Shown: positions 11,891-23,784, counted from the stretch's first letter. The stretch: DNA of 43,716 nt from Gamarada debralockiae (GCA_002803225.1 NXFV01002061.1:1-43716), one strand, 5' to 3'. Numbers and translations: made by a program. The notes: generated by a model not told the origin, from the letters alone.

Positions 11891-12442
11891 TTAGAGTCTG
11901 ACTTTCCTGGTAGTCATACCGTTATGAAAGTCTCGAAGATCTTCAGCAATATTGCGGACGTATCGCTCTACTCCGAGGAGAATCGTCCTATAAATGTACA
12001 GTTAGTACATGTTGACGGGTTATAGAAAAGGACCTCACTGTTGGTCGCCATGTATAGCTATCATAAATAATTCTTTTGCTCTATCTAAAGCCTTTAGCGA
12101 CACCTTCAGCTTGCGGTCGAACTTCGGTCCTATGATATGCTTTCCAATGAAGCTGCTTCTTTCAACGAAGTCTTTGATGACATCCAGCGCCTCTTTACAG
12201 CTTTCAAGTGCTGGTTTAAGGTATTTAAGGCTGTTGAGTTGGCCTTCGTCGTCTTCGTGGATCTCTAGGTGTGTTTGAAAAGTTTTCACTGCTCCAGTAA
12301 AACCGTATAGTGCAGTTGTCATAGAGGTCAGGTCAGAAGAGCTGAATTCTGAAGGGCCTAGGAATTTTCGGGATAGCTTTAGACATGATCCGGCGAGTTG
12401 AATGACCGCGATAACACTGGCGGCAAGACTGAGTCCATCCAT
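11891..12442 (-). CDS. Stand-alone fungal NLR (STAND) N-terminal domain protein
   Basis: The predicted protein is 166 residues in two exons, 12442-12039 and 11987-11891. The 51-base intron has a gtgagg donor, a perfect TACTAAC branch site at 12001-12007 (read on the minus strand) and a tag acceptor. The start MDGLSLAASVIAVIQLAGS is typical of the Helo-like/PigL_N N-terminal domain of fungal NACHT, ankyrin or WD40 STAND proteins. That domain is usually a membrane-acting or signalling module, followed by a nucleotide-binding domain. Here no NACHT or repeat domain follows: the frame stops after ATTRKVRL-like residues, next to the minisatellite. A further intron starting at the gtatga near the end of exon 2 cannot be excluded, but it would lead straight into the repeat. 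The gene is either truncated or a genuine single-domain partner. Confidence 0.65.
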
Positions 12443-14120
12443 ATTCCGATAGCGTAGTGTGTGTATTGAGTGGGTTTATCGTTCGATGAAAGAATTCTTG
12501 TGGGCAGATAGAGAGGGAAAACGGTACTTCAAAGTCGAATTTTGCGCTGAGTTTAATCTAACTCTATCGACGATGAACGTAGAGGATTGTTTAGCTGGCT
12601 TGGCGCCTGAGAGTTCCTCCCGGATCTTGATCGCAAGTTCGATTACCTTAATGCAGCCCTCACTAAATCCAAAGTCGTCGTGATTTGACTTTACTTATAG
12701 CATGTGGGAAGCGTTGATAGGTCTAGGAAGTACGGTGATATCTAGGGACAGGCAGCAGGCTTTCGGTACAGGCAACAAGATTTCGGTACAGGCAACTAGC
12801 TATCGGGACAGGCAACAGGAATAAGCTGTATGAAGCTGTAGATATAACAGAAGAGTTGAACTATGTAGGAAAGGGTAGAGATTTTGAATTGAAGCTTTCG
12901 AACCCTATTTTAAACTAGCGCCATATGCACCTTAGTATCAGGGTTCTCATAACAATAGGAAGGAAGCTTAAAGAGAATGGAAGAAGTTCACAAAAGCATG
13001 TCGTCTGCAAGTAGCCTTACAAGGCTGAGTTAGGCGGGGTGCTAGGCGCTTTTGTGCATAGCCATAGCCACATTGGCTACATCGAACTTGTATGTATGGC
13101 ATTTTTGAAAATATTTCCTCATTCAGCACTCAAAGACTGCTACCTTTGTAGCCAGTAAAGCTAATGGATTAGAGATGGATTATGATATCCAATGCTTTGA
13201 AGAGTTCCAATAGGTAATAGTCAGAGAAAGGAAAATGAGGTTGAAATGCAGAGCCTTGCGACGCGCTTGCCAACAAATGCGCTGGCAGCTTGATCATTCG
13301 TAAACGCCACAATCTATGTCAGAGGCACCAAAAATAGAATTATTCCTACCAATCAGCTATAATCAAGACGACCAAAAAGATAAGGACTTATTTGGGAGAA
13401 TCTGGCCCTCTCAAACAATTGAATGGAATAGGTAATATTTTTAAGCTTGGTCACTGCTGATTTAGCGACGGCAAGGGTGCCCCGCACTTTGATGCTGCCA
13501 AGAAATATTCGAATACCCCATGATTAGTTCCCATACATCGAAGATTGAGAAAAAGTAAACCAGAAATAATTTCATTTGTAGCCTTGTAATCCTGTCCTGG
13601 TTCAAAAATAATTCCAGGAATGGTGTGTTGTGCAGACAGACAAGAAATTCCACCGAGATCCTGCCAGTTTCGTCGAAGTTCGAGTTGGGTAACGTCCGTC
13701 CCTGGGTCAAGAGACGCACCCTGTCGCGAGACGAATCTACGTTTTAGGCCTCTCAAGTATTTCCCTCGCAAATCTACGAAGTTTTTATTAATATGTCACT
13801 ATTCTTCAGCCATTTTTGCCTTAGGAAACCAATCTGCAACAAGAAAATTACAGCGGTTGATTATGCTGTCGATCATTTCGTTGATGCCGTCGATCGCCGC
13901 TCTAGCCTGCTTAATCACGAATATTGGCCTGGATCTAAATTTCGGGGCTATAATCCGAAGCTTCTATTAAGAGAGAATAAATGTCCTAAACCTTTAAAGA
14001 TATGAAGTATAAGAAAATCTGCCTGCCGAGTTTATCCGGACAAAGCGGGAAGGACACAAAACGCTAAGCGAAATTATTACAGTACGCTTAATATTTTGTA
14101 ATTAAAGTCACGCTAGCCGT
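12443..14120. other. Gene-free stretch
   Basis: Apart from the 20-base repeat reported separately, nothing is recognised. A minus-strand open frame at 13451-13771 (106 codons, no ATG at its start) and several plus-strand frames show no family resemblance. The region probably holds the promoter of the NLR-like gene at its left end and distal upstream sequence of the HET gene at its right end. Confidence 0.5.
12731..12820. repeat. 20-base tandem repeat, about four copies
   Basis: Imperfect copies begin at 12731, 12751, 12771 and 12791, followed by a partial copy at 12811. The common pattern is ggcaacaggctttcggtaca, with gggaca or gtacaa variants at the unit end. It lies outside any gene I can support. 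Confidence 0.75.
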
Positions 14121-14140
14121 ATTATTTATACATCACGTGT
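14121..14140 (+). promoter_or_regulatory. TATA-like element and CACGTG E-box before the HET gene
   Basis: The AT-rich tatttata at 14123-14130 is followed by CACGTG at 14134-14139, about 40 to 50 bases before the chosen ATG. CACGTG is a known binding site for bHLH factors. Assigning it to this gene is inference from position only. Confidence 0.35.
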
Positions 14141-14178
14141 ACTGCTCGTCTCGCTAGCGGTGCCTTCCTCCCGCAATC

Positions 14179-17100
14179 ATGATCAGAGAAATGCTCCGAA
14201 GCAGGTTCGCAGCCGTGTTCCAGAAATTATTCCCAGTCACGCTTTGGGGGGTGTTCAAGGCGATAATGCTCAACGTCGCGCTCTCGTTACGAGCAAATAG
14301 AATTATTTCTCCACCGGCAGTCTCTAGCATGACCGAAGTGGTGACAGACGAAACGACGTGCTTGCAAGAGCTGAGCGATGCCGAGGAGACATATGGCCCA
14401 TACAGTCCACAACTATCATCTGCCATTCGGAAATTAAGCGATTTCTATCAAAAATTCGGGGAAAGCACAAAACTAGAGAGCATCCTTCAGCGAACGCTGA
14501 TGTTCGACGAGAGGACAGCGGGACGCATCCACAGCGACACGACTGCGACTTCCTTCAACTTGACAGATGTGTATATCCAGCATGGGAAATTGAAAGAAGC
14601 GCTTATCTTGCTTGAGAGAGTCGCGGAAAGCTACCGGAAGCTAGGGATTGATAGGAATATCGAAATGCATGTGCTGTATCGGACTGAAATGGATGTTGAA
14701 ATGCGTGTACTGTATCGACTGGGGCTTGATTTCAGAAATCGAAATTTTCACGACGAGGCGGTTAACGTGCTAGAGCGTGCGTTCGAAAGCTACAGCAAAG
14801 CACTTGGGGACACTCACACTGCTACTATCACGATGAGTAAGGTGCTATCGTCCAGCTATCTTCAACAATTCTATCAGCAGCCGCTTCGGAATGACCGCCC
14901 ACGACACCAGTGCGTCATTAAGCTCGCACAGCTATGCGAACGGATACTGAAAGTTGAACGGGGCCCTATTTGGGCGTTGGGACTTATGTGTCTGTGGAGC
15001 AACGACGCGGCGAATGCCTCCTTTGCATTCAAACAACCAACCAACTCCGGATCTTGCGACGTCTGCAAGGAACGTATCAAACCTCGAACTCGATGGCTTG
15101 CTTGTAAGTCGTGTCTGTTCCTGTTTGTTTGCGACGGCTGTTATCAAAAGTGGATAGCGCGTACTGAGCAAGAGAAACCGATCACGGCCACTTGCGCAGG
15201 CCATGCATTCTATGTTGTTGGGGTGGAAGACACAGACCAAGCTTCTACCAGAGATATTGACGATGAGGAAGAAGTCGGCCTATGGCTCCGCGGACTCATA
15301 GATCAGAAAACTACGCAAGCGACCACCATTTCATTTTTGGATTATTGGGAGCGCCTCGGGGAGCCCGAAGAGCTCCGAGAGTTTCGTAGCCCTGTCTACT
15401 TTTACGAAAGCGATTCTCTCCCTGCGCACGTTGATGAAGTGAAAGCAAAGACGGTACCTATACAAAGGCTCAAGTGGCACAAATCGCGGACAACTGTCAG
15501 TGTGCCGATATTACTCGGTCTTTTCTTTGCACCAAAAGGTCAGCCAGTTCGGCATTATTCGTCCAAGTGTTATCCCAATGCTCAATTCTGACTTTTAATT
15601 TCTTAGGATTCTCAAATCTGGAATTGCCGCGGTGGAAGCTTGATGAGACCGCATCCGAGGATGATCTTCAATCTGAGCTTATAGAGCAAGCGCACGCAAT
15701 CTTACGTTTGGCCGGAATACCAGCTGCATCAGCTCGTGAACATGACATGCTGCGGCACGAGCCAGAGTCAGTGGTCGCAAAGCTTTACCAAAAGTTTCGA
15801 CTCGCCGAACCTGGAAATAGTATACGACTTCTGACACTCTTACCTGGTGAGGGCCCTACGTTGAAAGCCACGATATTTTGCGTGGATCTGTCGTCGAGCC
15901 CCATCTACGAAGCCTTATCATACGTGTGGGGGGAAATGGAAGCCAAAGCCAGCTATTTCATCGAAATCGAGGGCACAAATATAGAGATAACCCCAAATCT
16001 CTATCATGCTCTTCAAGCTCTACGCATGAAAGAGAACTCTCGTGTTCTATGGGTGGATTCACTCTGTATCAACCAAAGCGACAACAAAGATAAAGAAATC
16101 CAGATTAGCATGATGCTCGAAATATACATGTCCGCGCAACATGTCGTTGTTTATCTCGGCGAGCCGAACACTGGCGGCTTGGCGCTCTTCTCCTTCCTCA
16201 ACCGGAACGTTCATGAAGAAGATTCGGTTGACAAGGCTATTGAAGACTTGGGTCTGGATGAGAGAGATATACGAGAATTACTCGAAGCTTATGTCCATTT
16301 CTGTCTTCTGCCATGGTGGAACCGGGTCTGGGTTCAGCAAGAGTACAGCCTTTCACGTACCAATCCGACATTTCACCTTGGACGCAACTCGATTCAAGCG
16401 TCCGCTCTACTAAGAGACTGGAAAATGCTGCAGAGGAATATCGCAACTCATCTTATACAGTTTTCTGGGGAACTCAAACTCGATCTTGACGTTCAAAAGT
16501 CATGGCAGCCCATTATGAGGCAAATACTTCATGTCTACGGTGTTTTAACGCTCCGTTCGGCTCAAAATCGATCTGAATTTGCTCACCTGTGGCTACCAAG
16601 AGGCGTTCTAAAAAAGGTAAATTTGAGGTGCACCAACCCTCGAGACAGGATATATGGTATGCGTTCCTTCTTGGACCCAATTGCGCAAGCTGTTTTCACT
16701 CCCAACTATTCAGAGTCCGTCGAGACTGCTTTTCATAAGTTTGCAACCTGGGTTTTGGCTATCGATGGATGGCAGCAAGTCTTCTGGTGGTATCCTTACA
16801 GACTCTCTCCTAGCATGCCTTCCTGGGTCCCGGATTTTACCAAGCCAATACCAGAGGCCGCGATGCTGGAGCACAACTTGTTTGATTACGGCAAGTTGAA
16901 GAAAAGCTCACCCTGCCCACTCGCCATTCGGGATGGCGTTTTGGCCATGGAGGGATACCTACTGGACTCAGTAAACCGCGTATATGCCATCGACCAGCCT
17001 GAGTGGCCAAACACTGTCCGGGAGCTTTGGTTCCTCGAGAATATATTTGCTGCCACCCCAAGTGCAGCGTTGCTCAGAAAGTCCCCTCCAGTGTTCAAGG

Positions 17101-18434
17101 CACTGCCAATGCTTCACACTAGAGATCTCATACGAAAATGGGGTTCTCCCATCGTCAAAGGAGACATGGAAAGCATAGTTTTCGAGTTGCCGCCTTTCAA
17201 TGTATTCGAGAAGCATGATATCCTCAAATCAAGTTTCGACCCTTTCTTCAACGAAGTAAAGGATGCCTATAAAACTCACATCTCCACGTGCGAAAGCTTA
17301 ACGGAACAATTACGAGGTCTTTCCAAAGACTTCGTACCTACTTCGGTTCAGGCCCGGATCCCGATCTCTTTTCAGATGCTTGAGCACCTTAAAATTGCTT
17401 TCGCCTTCATTCAAATATGTACTCGGCTTTCAACGCTGCGCTTATTCCTGGAGAAAACCAATTACTCTAGCACAGATCTATTCGGCGCTGCATTATTCGA
17501 CTACCCAAACCTCTTAGGTCAGATCAAATACTTGAGAAAGCCAAGTCTACCTTGCCAATTCAGCGCATCTCAAACATCTGTTGTCTCCACCAAGTTGCGC
17601 GATCTCAAAGTTCCCACAAATAATGGAAGTTCTACAGATTGGATTCCCAGCAACGAGTCGGGCATAGCTACGAAAATACAACCCTGCTACGAACTATTGC
17701 AGCATCACATCACAGCATGTGAGCACGAGGAGGAAGTTAGAATGAGAGTGCGACTTGTCCTGTGCTTCGTTAATGCCATCCGATCCTTCCCAGACTCCAC
17801 CCAAAAGAGATCCAGTACAACCGATGACTCCTACCTACAATACCGAGATCAACAAATCGCAGATCTAGACACGATAAAGAAAACTATTATAGAAGATCAC
17901 GAGAAATATATGACGCTGAGTCAGATAATAGGCGAGGAATCGCGCCAGTATTTCGAATCTCTTGCTGCCCAGTTTCCCGGCGACGACAAGGTCTCGGCGT
18001 TGATCTCAGAGTACAAGACGGTATTAAAAGCTAGACAGATAACATCAAATAGTCTCAAGACCACGACGGAAACTGCAACTGCGAAGTTGGAAGAGAGCAA
18101 GCCCCAGATCCTAGCAAATAAGATGTTTCTCTACGACAAAAAGGCGTTTGATCGCGAGTCATATGAGCACGCAACGTGGCTCTCCGGGCGAACGTTTTTC
18201 GACACGAAATTTGGACTTGTGGGGATGGGCTGCCAGGGAGTCACGGATATCCAGATGGGAGATATGGTCGTTGTGTTGAAGAATACGGAATTTCCGATGG
18301 TTATTCGGGAGACGGAGGACAAGCAGTATCATACGATTGTAGGGTATGCGATTGTGAGAGGGTTCAAGTATGAGGAATTTGAGAAGTTGGGGAGGTTTCA
18401 GAAGCCATTGAGGCAGGCGTTTTACTTCCGTTGA
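14179..18434 (+). CDS. TPR - ZZ zinc finger - HET domain protein
   Basis: HET proteins mediate heterokaryon incompatibility, the cell-death response when unlike fungal individuals fuse. This gene predicts 1395 residues from exons 14179-15538 and 15607-18434. The 68-base intron has a gtcagc donor, a ctgac branch and a ttag acceptor, and the phase-1 join keeps frame. A tetratricopeptide region spans about residues 74-215. A ZZ-like finger begins at Cys293 (CDVC, CKSC, CDGC, then CAGHAF). The HET domain starts at residue 554 (YEALSYVWG), continues through LWVDSLCINQ and ends near RVWVQQE at about 694. The C-terminus ends with the GLVGMG and GDMVVVL motifs common to this family. The donor is not the strongest consensus, so two adjacent genes are an alternative, but the phase and the missing start on the HET part favour fusion. 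An internal ATG at 14329 could be the true start. Confidence 0.8.
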
Positions 18435-18483
18435 GGTTGCGGCTCTGCACCACGTTCAAATCTGGGCGGCGGCGAGCGCAGGT

Positions 18484-18759
18484 GCGACGTGTTATGAGAT
18501 CGATGACGGAGATGTGGTCAGCATCGAGGGTATGGCGGAGGCCAAAGGTATAGGAGAGTACAGCGGAGGATGAGAGCAGCGGGTGGTAGCGGAGGACCAC
18601 TGCGACGGCTACCCAGACCAGAACGTCGACGCCAGCGATGCAACCGATGATTCGAATGGCGGATAACGAGAGGTACTTGGGGAGGGTTCGGAAATGAAGG
18701 TTCGTGAGCTGAGGAGAGCCGCGGCCAGCATTCAACGGGGTATGGGCTTCTGTTGACAT
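18484..18759 (-). pseudogene. Truncated nickel/cobalt transporter (NiCoT) 5' fragment
   Basis: The minus-strand frame starts at an ATG at 18759 and encodes about 92 residues resembling the start of NiCoT-family nickel/cobalt permeases: a cytosolic leader, a first membrane segment (GCIAGVDVLVWVAVAVVL) and the hallmark GLRHTLDADHI metal-binding motif followed by DLITRR. Similarity stops near 18484. The rest of the usual roughly 350-400 residue protein is missing, since the next DNA is the 3' end of the oppositely oriented HET gene. The frame continues to 18364 with unrelated residues. This is best read as a gene cut by rearrangement, with its 5' end left behind. Confidence 0.75.
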
Positions 18760-19942
18760 GTTGAAGGCGGATTGATGAAGGTTGAGAACTTAGGGGAATC
18801 ATCATACGGGGCCCAGGAGGGGCAAGGGACAAACCCCCACTCCTTTAACTACCCCTCGCGATAGTGGCCGTGGTCGAAGCCGAGGGGGTCGGGGAAGGTT
18901 TTGTTTAGCAGATTCCCTTTTCACCGGCCAATGAAAACTGTACGATAAGATGCGCGGGAGTTCCCGACTGCCACCAAGATAGATTAAGCGAATGGTGCAA
19001 ACCGAATCGCACGTGCCACAGCCAACGTCCATCACATAAGACTGACAATGACTTCTCAGCATCGTAGAGAGACTCGAAAATCTAGATCCGATCGTTCTAT
19101 GAGTTTAAAAGGAGCAAAAATCCCAGTGGTGGTGCTACGAGCCGAGGAGTCATATTACACGATGAAAGGAGGTTCTCAGCAAATCAGGGGGGCGGCGACG
19201 ACGGGATCGTAATTTTCGGAGTTACCAGGTCGGAAGTATTCAGGAGGGGCATATAACATAACTGATATATTTTGTACAAGAAATGTTGATGCGCTTATAG
19301 AGTCAGAGCTGATTGAATTCAAAGTACCTATGGTTTGTCTCGTAACAGGGTGCGTCTCTTGACGCAGGGATAGACATTAGCATTGCTGTAGGACACACTC
19401 ACGTGACACGACTCTCTCGTGGGGCTAGTCAGGAATTGCTTATGTAATCACTGCGTTGTGACGCCATCACTATCTTCATCCTTTTCTATCAATAACCTCC
19501 TGCTTATACTATCAATACAAACTGTGAAACTCATTAAACTCATCAATCTAATATCACTACTGTGTACTGTCACTATTGCCATAACCGCTCCGACCTTCTG
19601 ACAGGGCTCAATGTATTTATGACGGCCAATGAAGACTTCCCAGCACACCTCAAGTAGCATCCGCAACAATTAGAGTACCATACTGGTACGTTGAGATCTG
19701 AAGGAAGAAGAACGATAAACAAAGAATATATTTCCTTCTCATTGATGCCTTCAACATTCTAGAAATCAAGATTCTTGAGCAATGCAATGAGATCGTCTTC
19801 CTTCACTAGAAACCCAACATATACCGAACCTATTAAAACCCACAAACTTTTATCAACAGCGAAAAGACACACAATACACCCAGCTCTTTTAAAATTCATA
19901 TGAAAAACTCTCATAGGAAACGGAGAACAATAGGACAACTAT
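18760..19942. other. Gene-free stretch
   Basis: The part next to 18760 is probably the old promoter of the transporter fragment. A short GC-rich patch lies at 18830-18900. No other gene, RNA or mobile element is recognised. Confidence 0.5.
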
Positions 19943-21201
19943 TCACAATCCCCACATACTCAACAAATCGCCATTCAAATCCGTAACATATCCAGTAGGC
20001 GCCAGGCCCAGAGCCTCAAACTTAGCTGTCAATGTTGTTCGAATACCATTGGCGATGGAGAAGGGGTCCATGTGAAGAGCTGGAAGTTCCATAGGGGCGA
20101 GTAGTCAACGACTACTTAGGGATTGCGCCGAGGATATTAAGCGGATTTCCTGAAAAGAATCCATGTCAACAAATGCTTCGTCTAAAGGGTAAGACAGGGA
20201 AAGGAGTGGGGCATGAGGTGCCAGATACCTTCTCCCAAGATAGCAGAGTTCAATCCTTGCCGCCATGGATGATGAGTTTCGTTGTTTAGTGTACCGGGAG
20301 GGAGATCCGCATTCATGAAGCCACAAAGAACCTCTCCACGCCCGAGAACATACTATCATCACCTTCCGTCCTAATGGCTGACAATCTCGGCGCAAATGTC
20401 CACCATCGGGCGTCGCAGGCAATGGATCCGAGCCATCAGCAGTGAGATACAAGACACTCTTCCCAAACGAGGACCCCTAAATAGTCTTCAACATAACCAC
20501 TAGGTCTCTTGGACAGACGGAAAGGACTTGGTCATGACTATGGCTTTAGAACTCCATCATAGGAGCCAGTACCCCATCACAGAATTGATCGAGGTAGTCA
20601 TCGGACATATTATCCGCGATGATAGGAGCATTCCAGACTTCACCCCCGGCATTGAGGAGCGGATGAATGGTGTATAGAATTCATTGCCCATAGAACCTGG
20701 TTGTACAGATGCTAGTAGGAACGGTGTCGAGTTCCCCAGAACAACGTGTCTGACGGGCGAGAGACCCACCATTCCTTTACGTGTCCAGATCGTATTATTC
20801 ACAATATTGACCGCCTTGAGCAGGAAAGGGCATGTTCGCTACAAAATTAATCCCAAGCTGCTCCGTGTTCCCTCTGTCAGTGGTGTCCGTCGCAATCCAC
20901 CAGTACCACTGATTCCCAGCAAAAAGGCCGAGGTAGAGGGGCAATTTGTAGTTGGACAAGACGCCGTAATTTGACGATTCTGGGACGAAGAAGGTCAACG
21001 TGACCGACGAGAGCGTACTTATCGTAGGATGCCATGGGACCTTGGTAGCCTTCCGTTATTGCTTTGCCGAAGGCGGGGTTTGCCATGTTGTTTGTGGGGC
21101 CGTCGAAGCCGGAGGGGGGGGGGGGTGGAATTGGCTGGGAAGTTGCCTCTCATGGCTGGGCCTGAGGGGAGGGCGGTGGTGAGAGGTGCGGGAGTTTCAT
21201 T
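19943..21201 (-). pseudogene. Decayed protein-coding gene, family not recognised
   Basis: Several minus-strand frames in consecutive order read like parts of one protein but do not connect. They begin with a Pro/Thr-rich start near 21201 and AFGKAITEGYQGPMASYDKY (about 21071-21012). They continue with FVPESSNYGVLSNYKLPLYL, then NNTIWTR with GNSTPFLLASVQPGS. Next come HPLLNAGGEVWNAPIIADNM ending in an in-frame TAA, and a C-terminus ending GYVTDLNGDLLSMWGL at 19943. At least four frame changes are needed. One falls in a run of 12 G (12 C on the coding strand) at 21114-21125, where one base fewer would restore frame. The decay is mainly by insertions and deletions. Assembly error in the homopolymer could explain one break but not all. 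Confidence 0.6.
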
Positions 21202-22096
21202 GTGGGTGGATTGAGTGTAACGAGGTGGTCAATTGGAAAGACAGTAAGGACAAGTACGGCCATTAAGGAGTCTAACTCGCAGGAATAAGTATTACAACAT
21301 AGTATAAGTGTTTGACAGATGATGGCAATTCCACGTAGTTGAAGCTTGACATAAACTTACTCAAAATATAAATGCCAAGCAATTGACCACACAATACTTC
21401 AGAGGAGTATTTTGGGCAGCACGGACGTCTCACACAATGGAATCATTATTCGGTAGATAGTGAATATGAGATAGGGAGAAAGAAAGTTAGAATAAGCCTT
21501 CTTGTTCCTGAATGTGTCCACGGGATAGTTTGCTTAGCCGGGATAGATTCCACAAAACCAGGACTCATCCGCGCACAAAAGTCTGCCAAGACCTTGGAGT
21601 GGACGTACCGTAGATTTCATGATTGCGAGGCCAGTATATACGCAGAGATCATCACCGTATTCCTGCATCAGCATGTCGCTACTAGTTTTCAAGCAGTGGG
21701 AAACCTCAACTAACATTTCTATCAATTCTCCTTATGCTTCTTTATTCACTCAAACACGCTGGGAATCATCTCCCGCAAAGTGAAAACTCTTCACATCTCC
21801 AACATAATGATGACCGATCATTGCAAAAAAGGCAGTGTTGGTTTATTAGGGTATCCTTGTACTCGAACTCGTCAACGACCTGCATGAGAAACACCCCGCA
21901 CCAGCAGTCTTCGTATCTTTTTGTGTATTTTTCTGTTTATCCAAACTTTGTATCCATGCTATTATCGCCTTAGCAGGTACTTTGTCCAGGTCTCTATTAC
22001 TCGGAAGTCGTACTGTGTGCTTACTCCTTGTAGATATCATCATTGCTATTTCCGCATTAGCAAATCAACTTTCGGCTAGGAGAGGGCTCATTCCAC
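21202..22096. other. Gene-free stretch
   Basis: This is probable 3' sequence of the amylase gene and upstream sequence of the decayed gene. No open frame with recognisable content was found on either strand. Confidence 0.5.
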
Positions 22097-23784
22097 TTAC
22101 AATCTGCCAAATTTCTCCCGGCCCTCAGCATCCTTATTAACCCAGACACTCAAGCTCGTCCCTGGACAAATAAAATTCCCATACCCATCGTCCTCAATCT
22201 TGACCTCTCCTGTCTCCCAACCCAACACATCAGTCCAAATCTCACCCGCATGCATCTCACCAACATGCATTCTCTTTTCTCCCGGTCCCGCATTGCTCAT
22301 CACGACCGCACAACCAAATCTTCTGTCCCAAGTTCCGTATCTAACCCAGCCAATGCAGGTCGCGTAGTCGAAGTAATCTTTCTGGAGACCGTAGGCGTAG
22401 AGTTTACGGGCTAAGGCAAGACTGGGGAGCGCGCCGCCACAGGATGGAGGGAAGGGATGCTCGCCTTTGATGCCGTAGAGATCGCCGTAGAAGAGGCAAG
22501 GGTAGCCGTCGAAGCGGAGGAGGATAAGTGCGTAGGCTAGGGGCTTGAAGAAGGGCTCAATGGGGGCTTCGAGAGCTTGGTAAGGTTGGGTGTCATGATT
22601 CATAACAAGGGTCTACATCCGTCCATAAGCATCCAAATTTCGAGAACGTAGGAAAGGACTTACCACCGCATTGACAGGTTCGATCTTGACAAGCGTATCA
22701 TCAAACACAGTCCTCAAATCCGCATCTTCAGTCTTCGATAACTTCGAGAAGTTATACACAAGCGGGGCATCAAACAAGCTGAACTTCTTACCCATGCGCT
22801 CAAGATATCTCAACATATCACTCAACTCATCCTTCCAAAACTCTCCAACGAAGAACCATCCCTCCCCATGCACCTCATCCATACTCGTAATGAACTTCCT
22901 CAAGAAATCCTCACTAAAATGCTTCACAGCATCAAACCTAATCCCCTTCAACGTAACCTGCTTACTCAACCAAAGTCCCCAATTCAAGACATCCTTCTCG
23001 ACCTCCTCGTGACTATAATCCAGATCCGCAAACATCAAGTAATCGTAATTGCCCTTCTCGCCATCCACATCTCCGGATTTCGCCCAGTCTTTAGTCTTAT
23101 CGCCAAGGATCTTGTAGATGGCCGTCTTGTTGTTGTCCGCGTTGTAGTCGGTGCCGCTGAAGTGGTACCAGTGGTACTTCTGCTCGGAGTATTTGTCGCC
23201 GCGGCCGGGAAAGTCGAAGCCGACCCAGGCGTCGATTTCGTAGGGGTCGGAGATAGTTTTAGTGCGGTCGTTTGGGTCGACTTCTTGGGCGCGGCATTTT
23301 TCTTTGTGATCTGCGGCGGCTTTGTGGTTGAGGACTGCGAAGCAAAGGATGCGTCAGCATATGCTAATACAATAAGTACTGTGGAATTTGAGAGTCGCTG
23401 TGGGCGAACGTACCAGCATCCCAATAAATTCCCACGCCAACCTCATTAGCCTTCTCGACCAACTTCAGCAACTCATCCTTGGTCCCCCATTTTGTGCCCT
23501 TGCTTCCTTTCTGATCGAACTCGCCCAAATCGTACAGATCGTAGATATCGTAGCCATTACCGGAGGGAGATGATGCTTTGCATCCGGGCGGGATCCAAAT
23601 GTTGTCAATTCCTGTGGCTTTCATCTGTGGAATCTGGTCGTGGAGGCGTTTCCAGTGCTTATGGTCGTCAGGCACGTACCATTCAAACGCCTGCATCATC
23701 GTCATATTCTCGGGAGTGGGTTTTTGTTCTGCGAGTGTCAGTGAGGGGCGATGCGTAGGTTTGAGGTGAGCTACCTTCTGCCAT
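22097..23784 (-). CDS. Intracellular alpha-amylase, glycoside hydrolase family 13
   Basis: The enzyme hydrolyses internal alpha-1,4 bonds of starch or glycogen. It predicts 503 residues from four exons: 23784-23775 (only ten bases), 23728-23414, 23334-22664 and 22612-22097. Introns are 46, 79 and 51 bases, all GT-AG. Catalytic residues are present: the nucleophile Asp243 in RFDAVKH, the acid/base Glu273 in FVGEFW, and Asp339 in NHDTQP. Region I (DAVLNHK) is built across intron 2, and the N-terminus reads MMQAFEWY early. There is no signal peptide (MAEEQKPTPEN), so it should act in the cytosol, as do GH13_5-type enzymes related to bacterial AmyA. The length fits that group. A role in turnover of internal glycogen or maltodextrin is inferred. 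The short first exon is supported by phase and by the in-frame ATG. Confidence 0.92.

Noticed and set aside
11649..12025. Overlapping plus-strand open frames across the GCTCAGG array
   Set aside because: A 10-base unit without stops keeps every frame open; the residues are repeat artefacts.
13451..13771. Minus-strand 106-codon gene
   Set aside because: It lacks an ATG at a sensible place, shows no family features and overlaps an equally open alternative frame.
22868..23449. Plus-strand 193-codon open frame over the amylase gene
   Set aside because: It is antisense to exon 3 and exon 2, which have catalytic motifs; its residues are low-complexity shadow.
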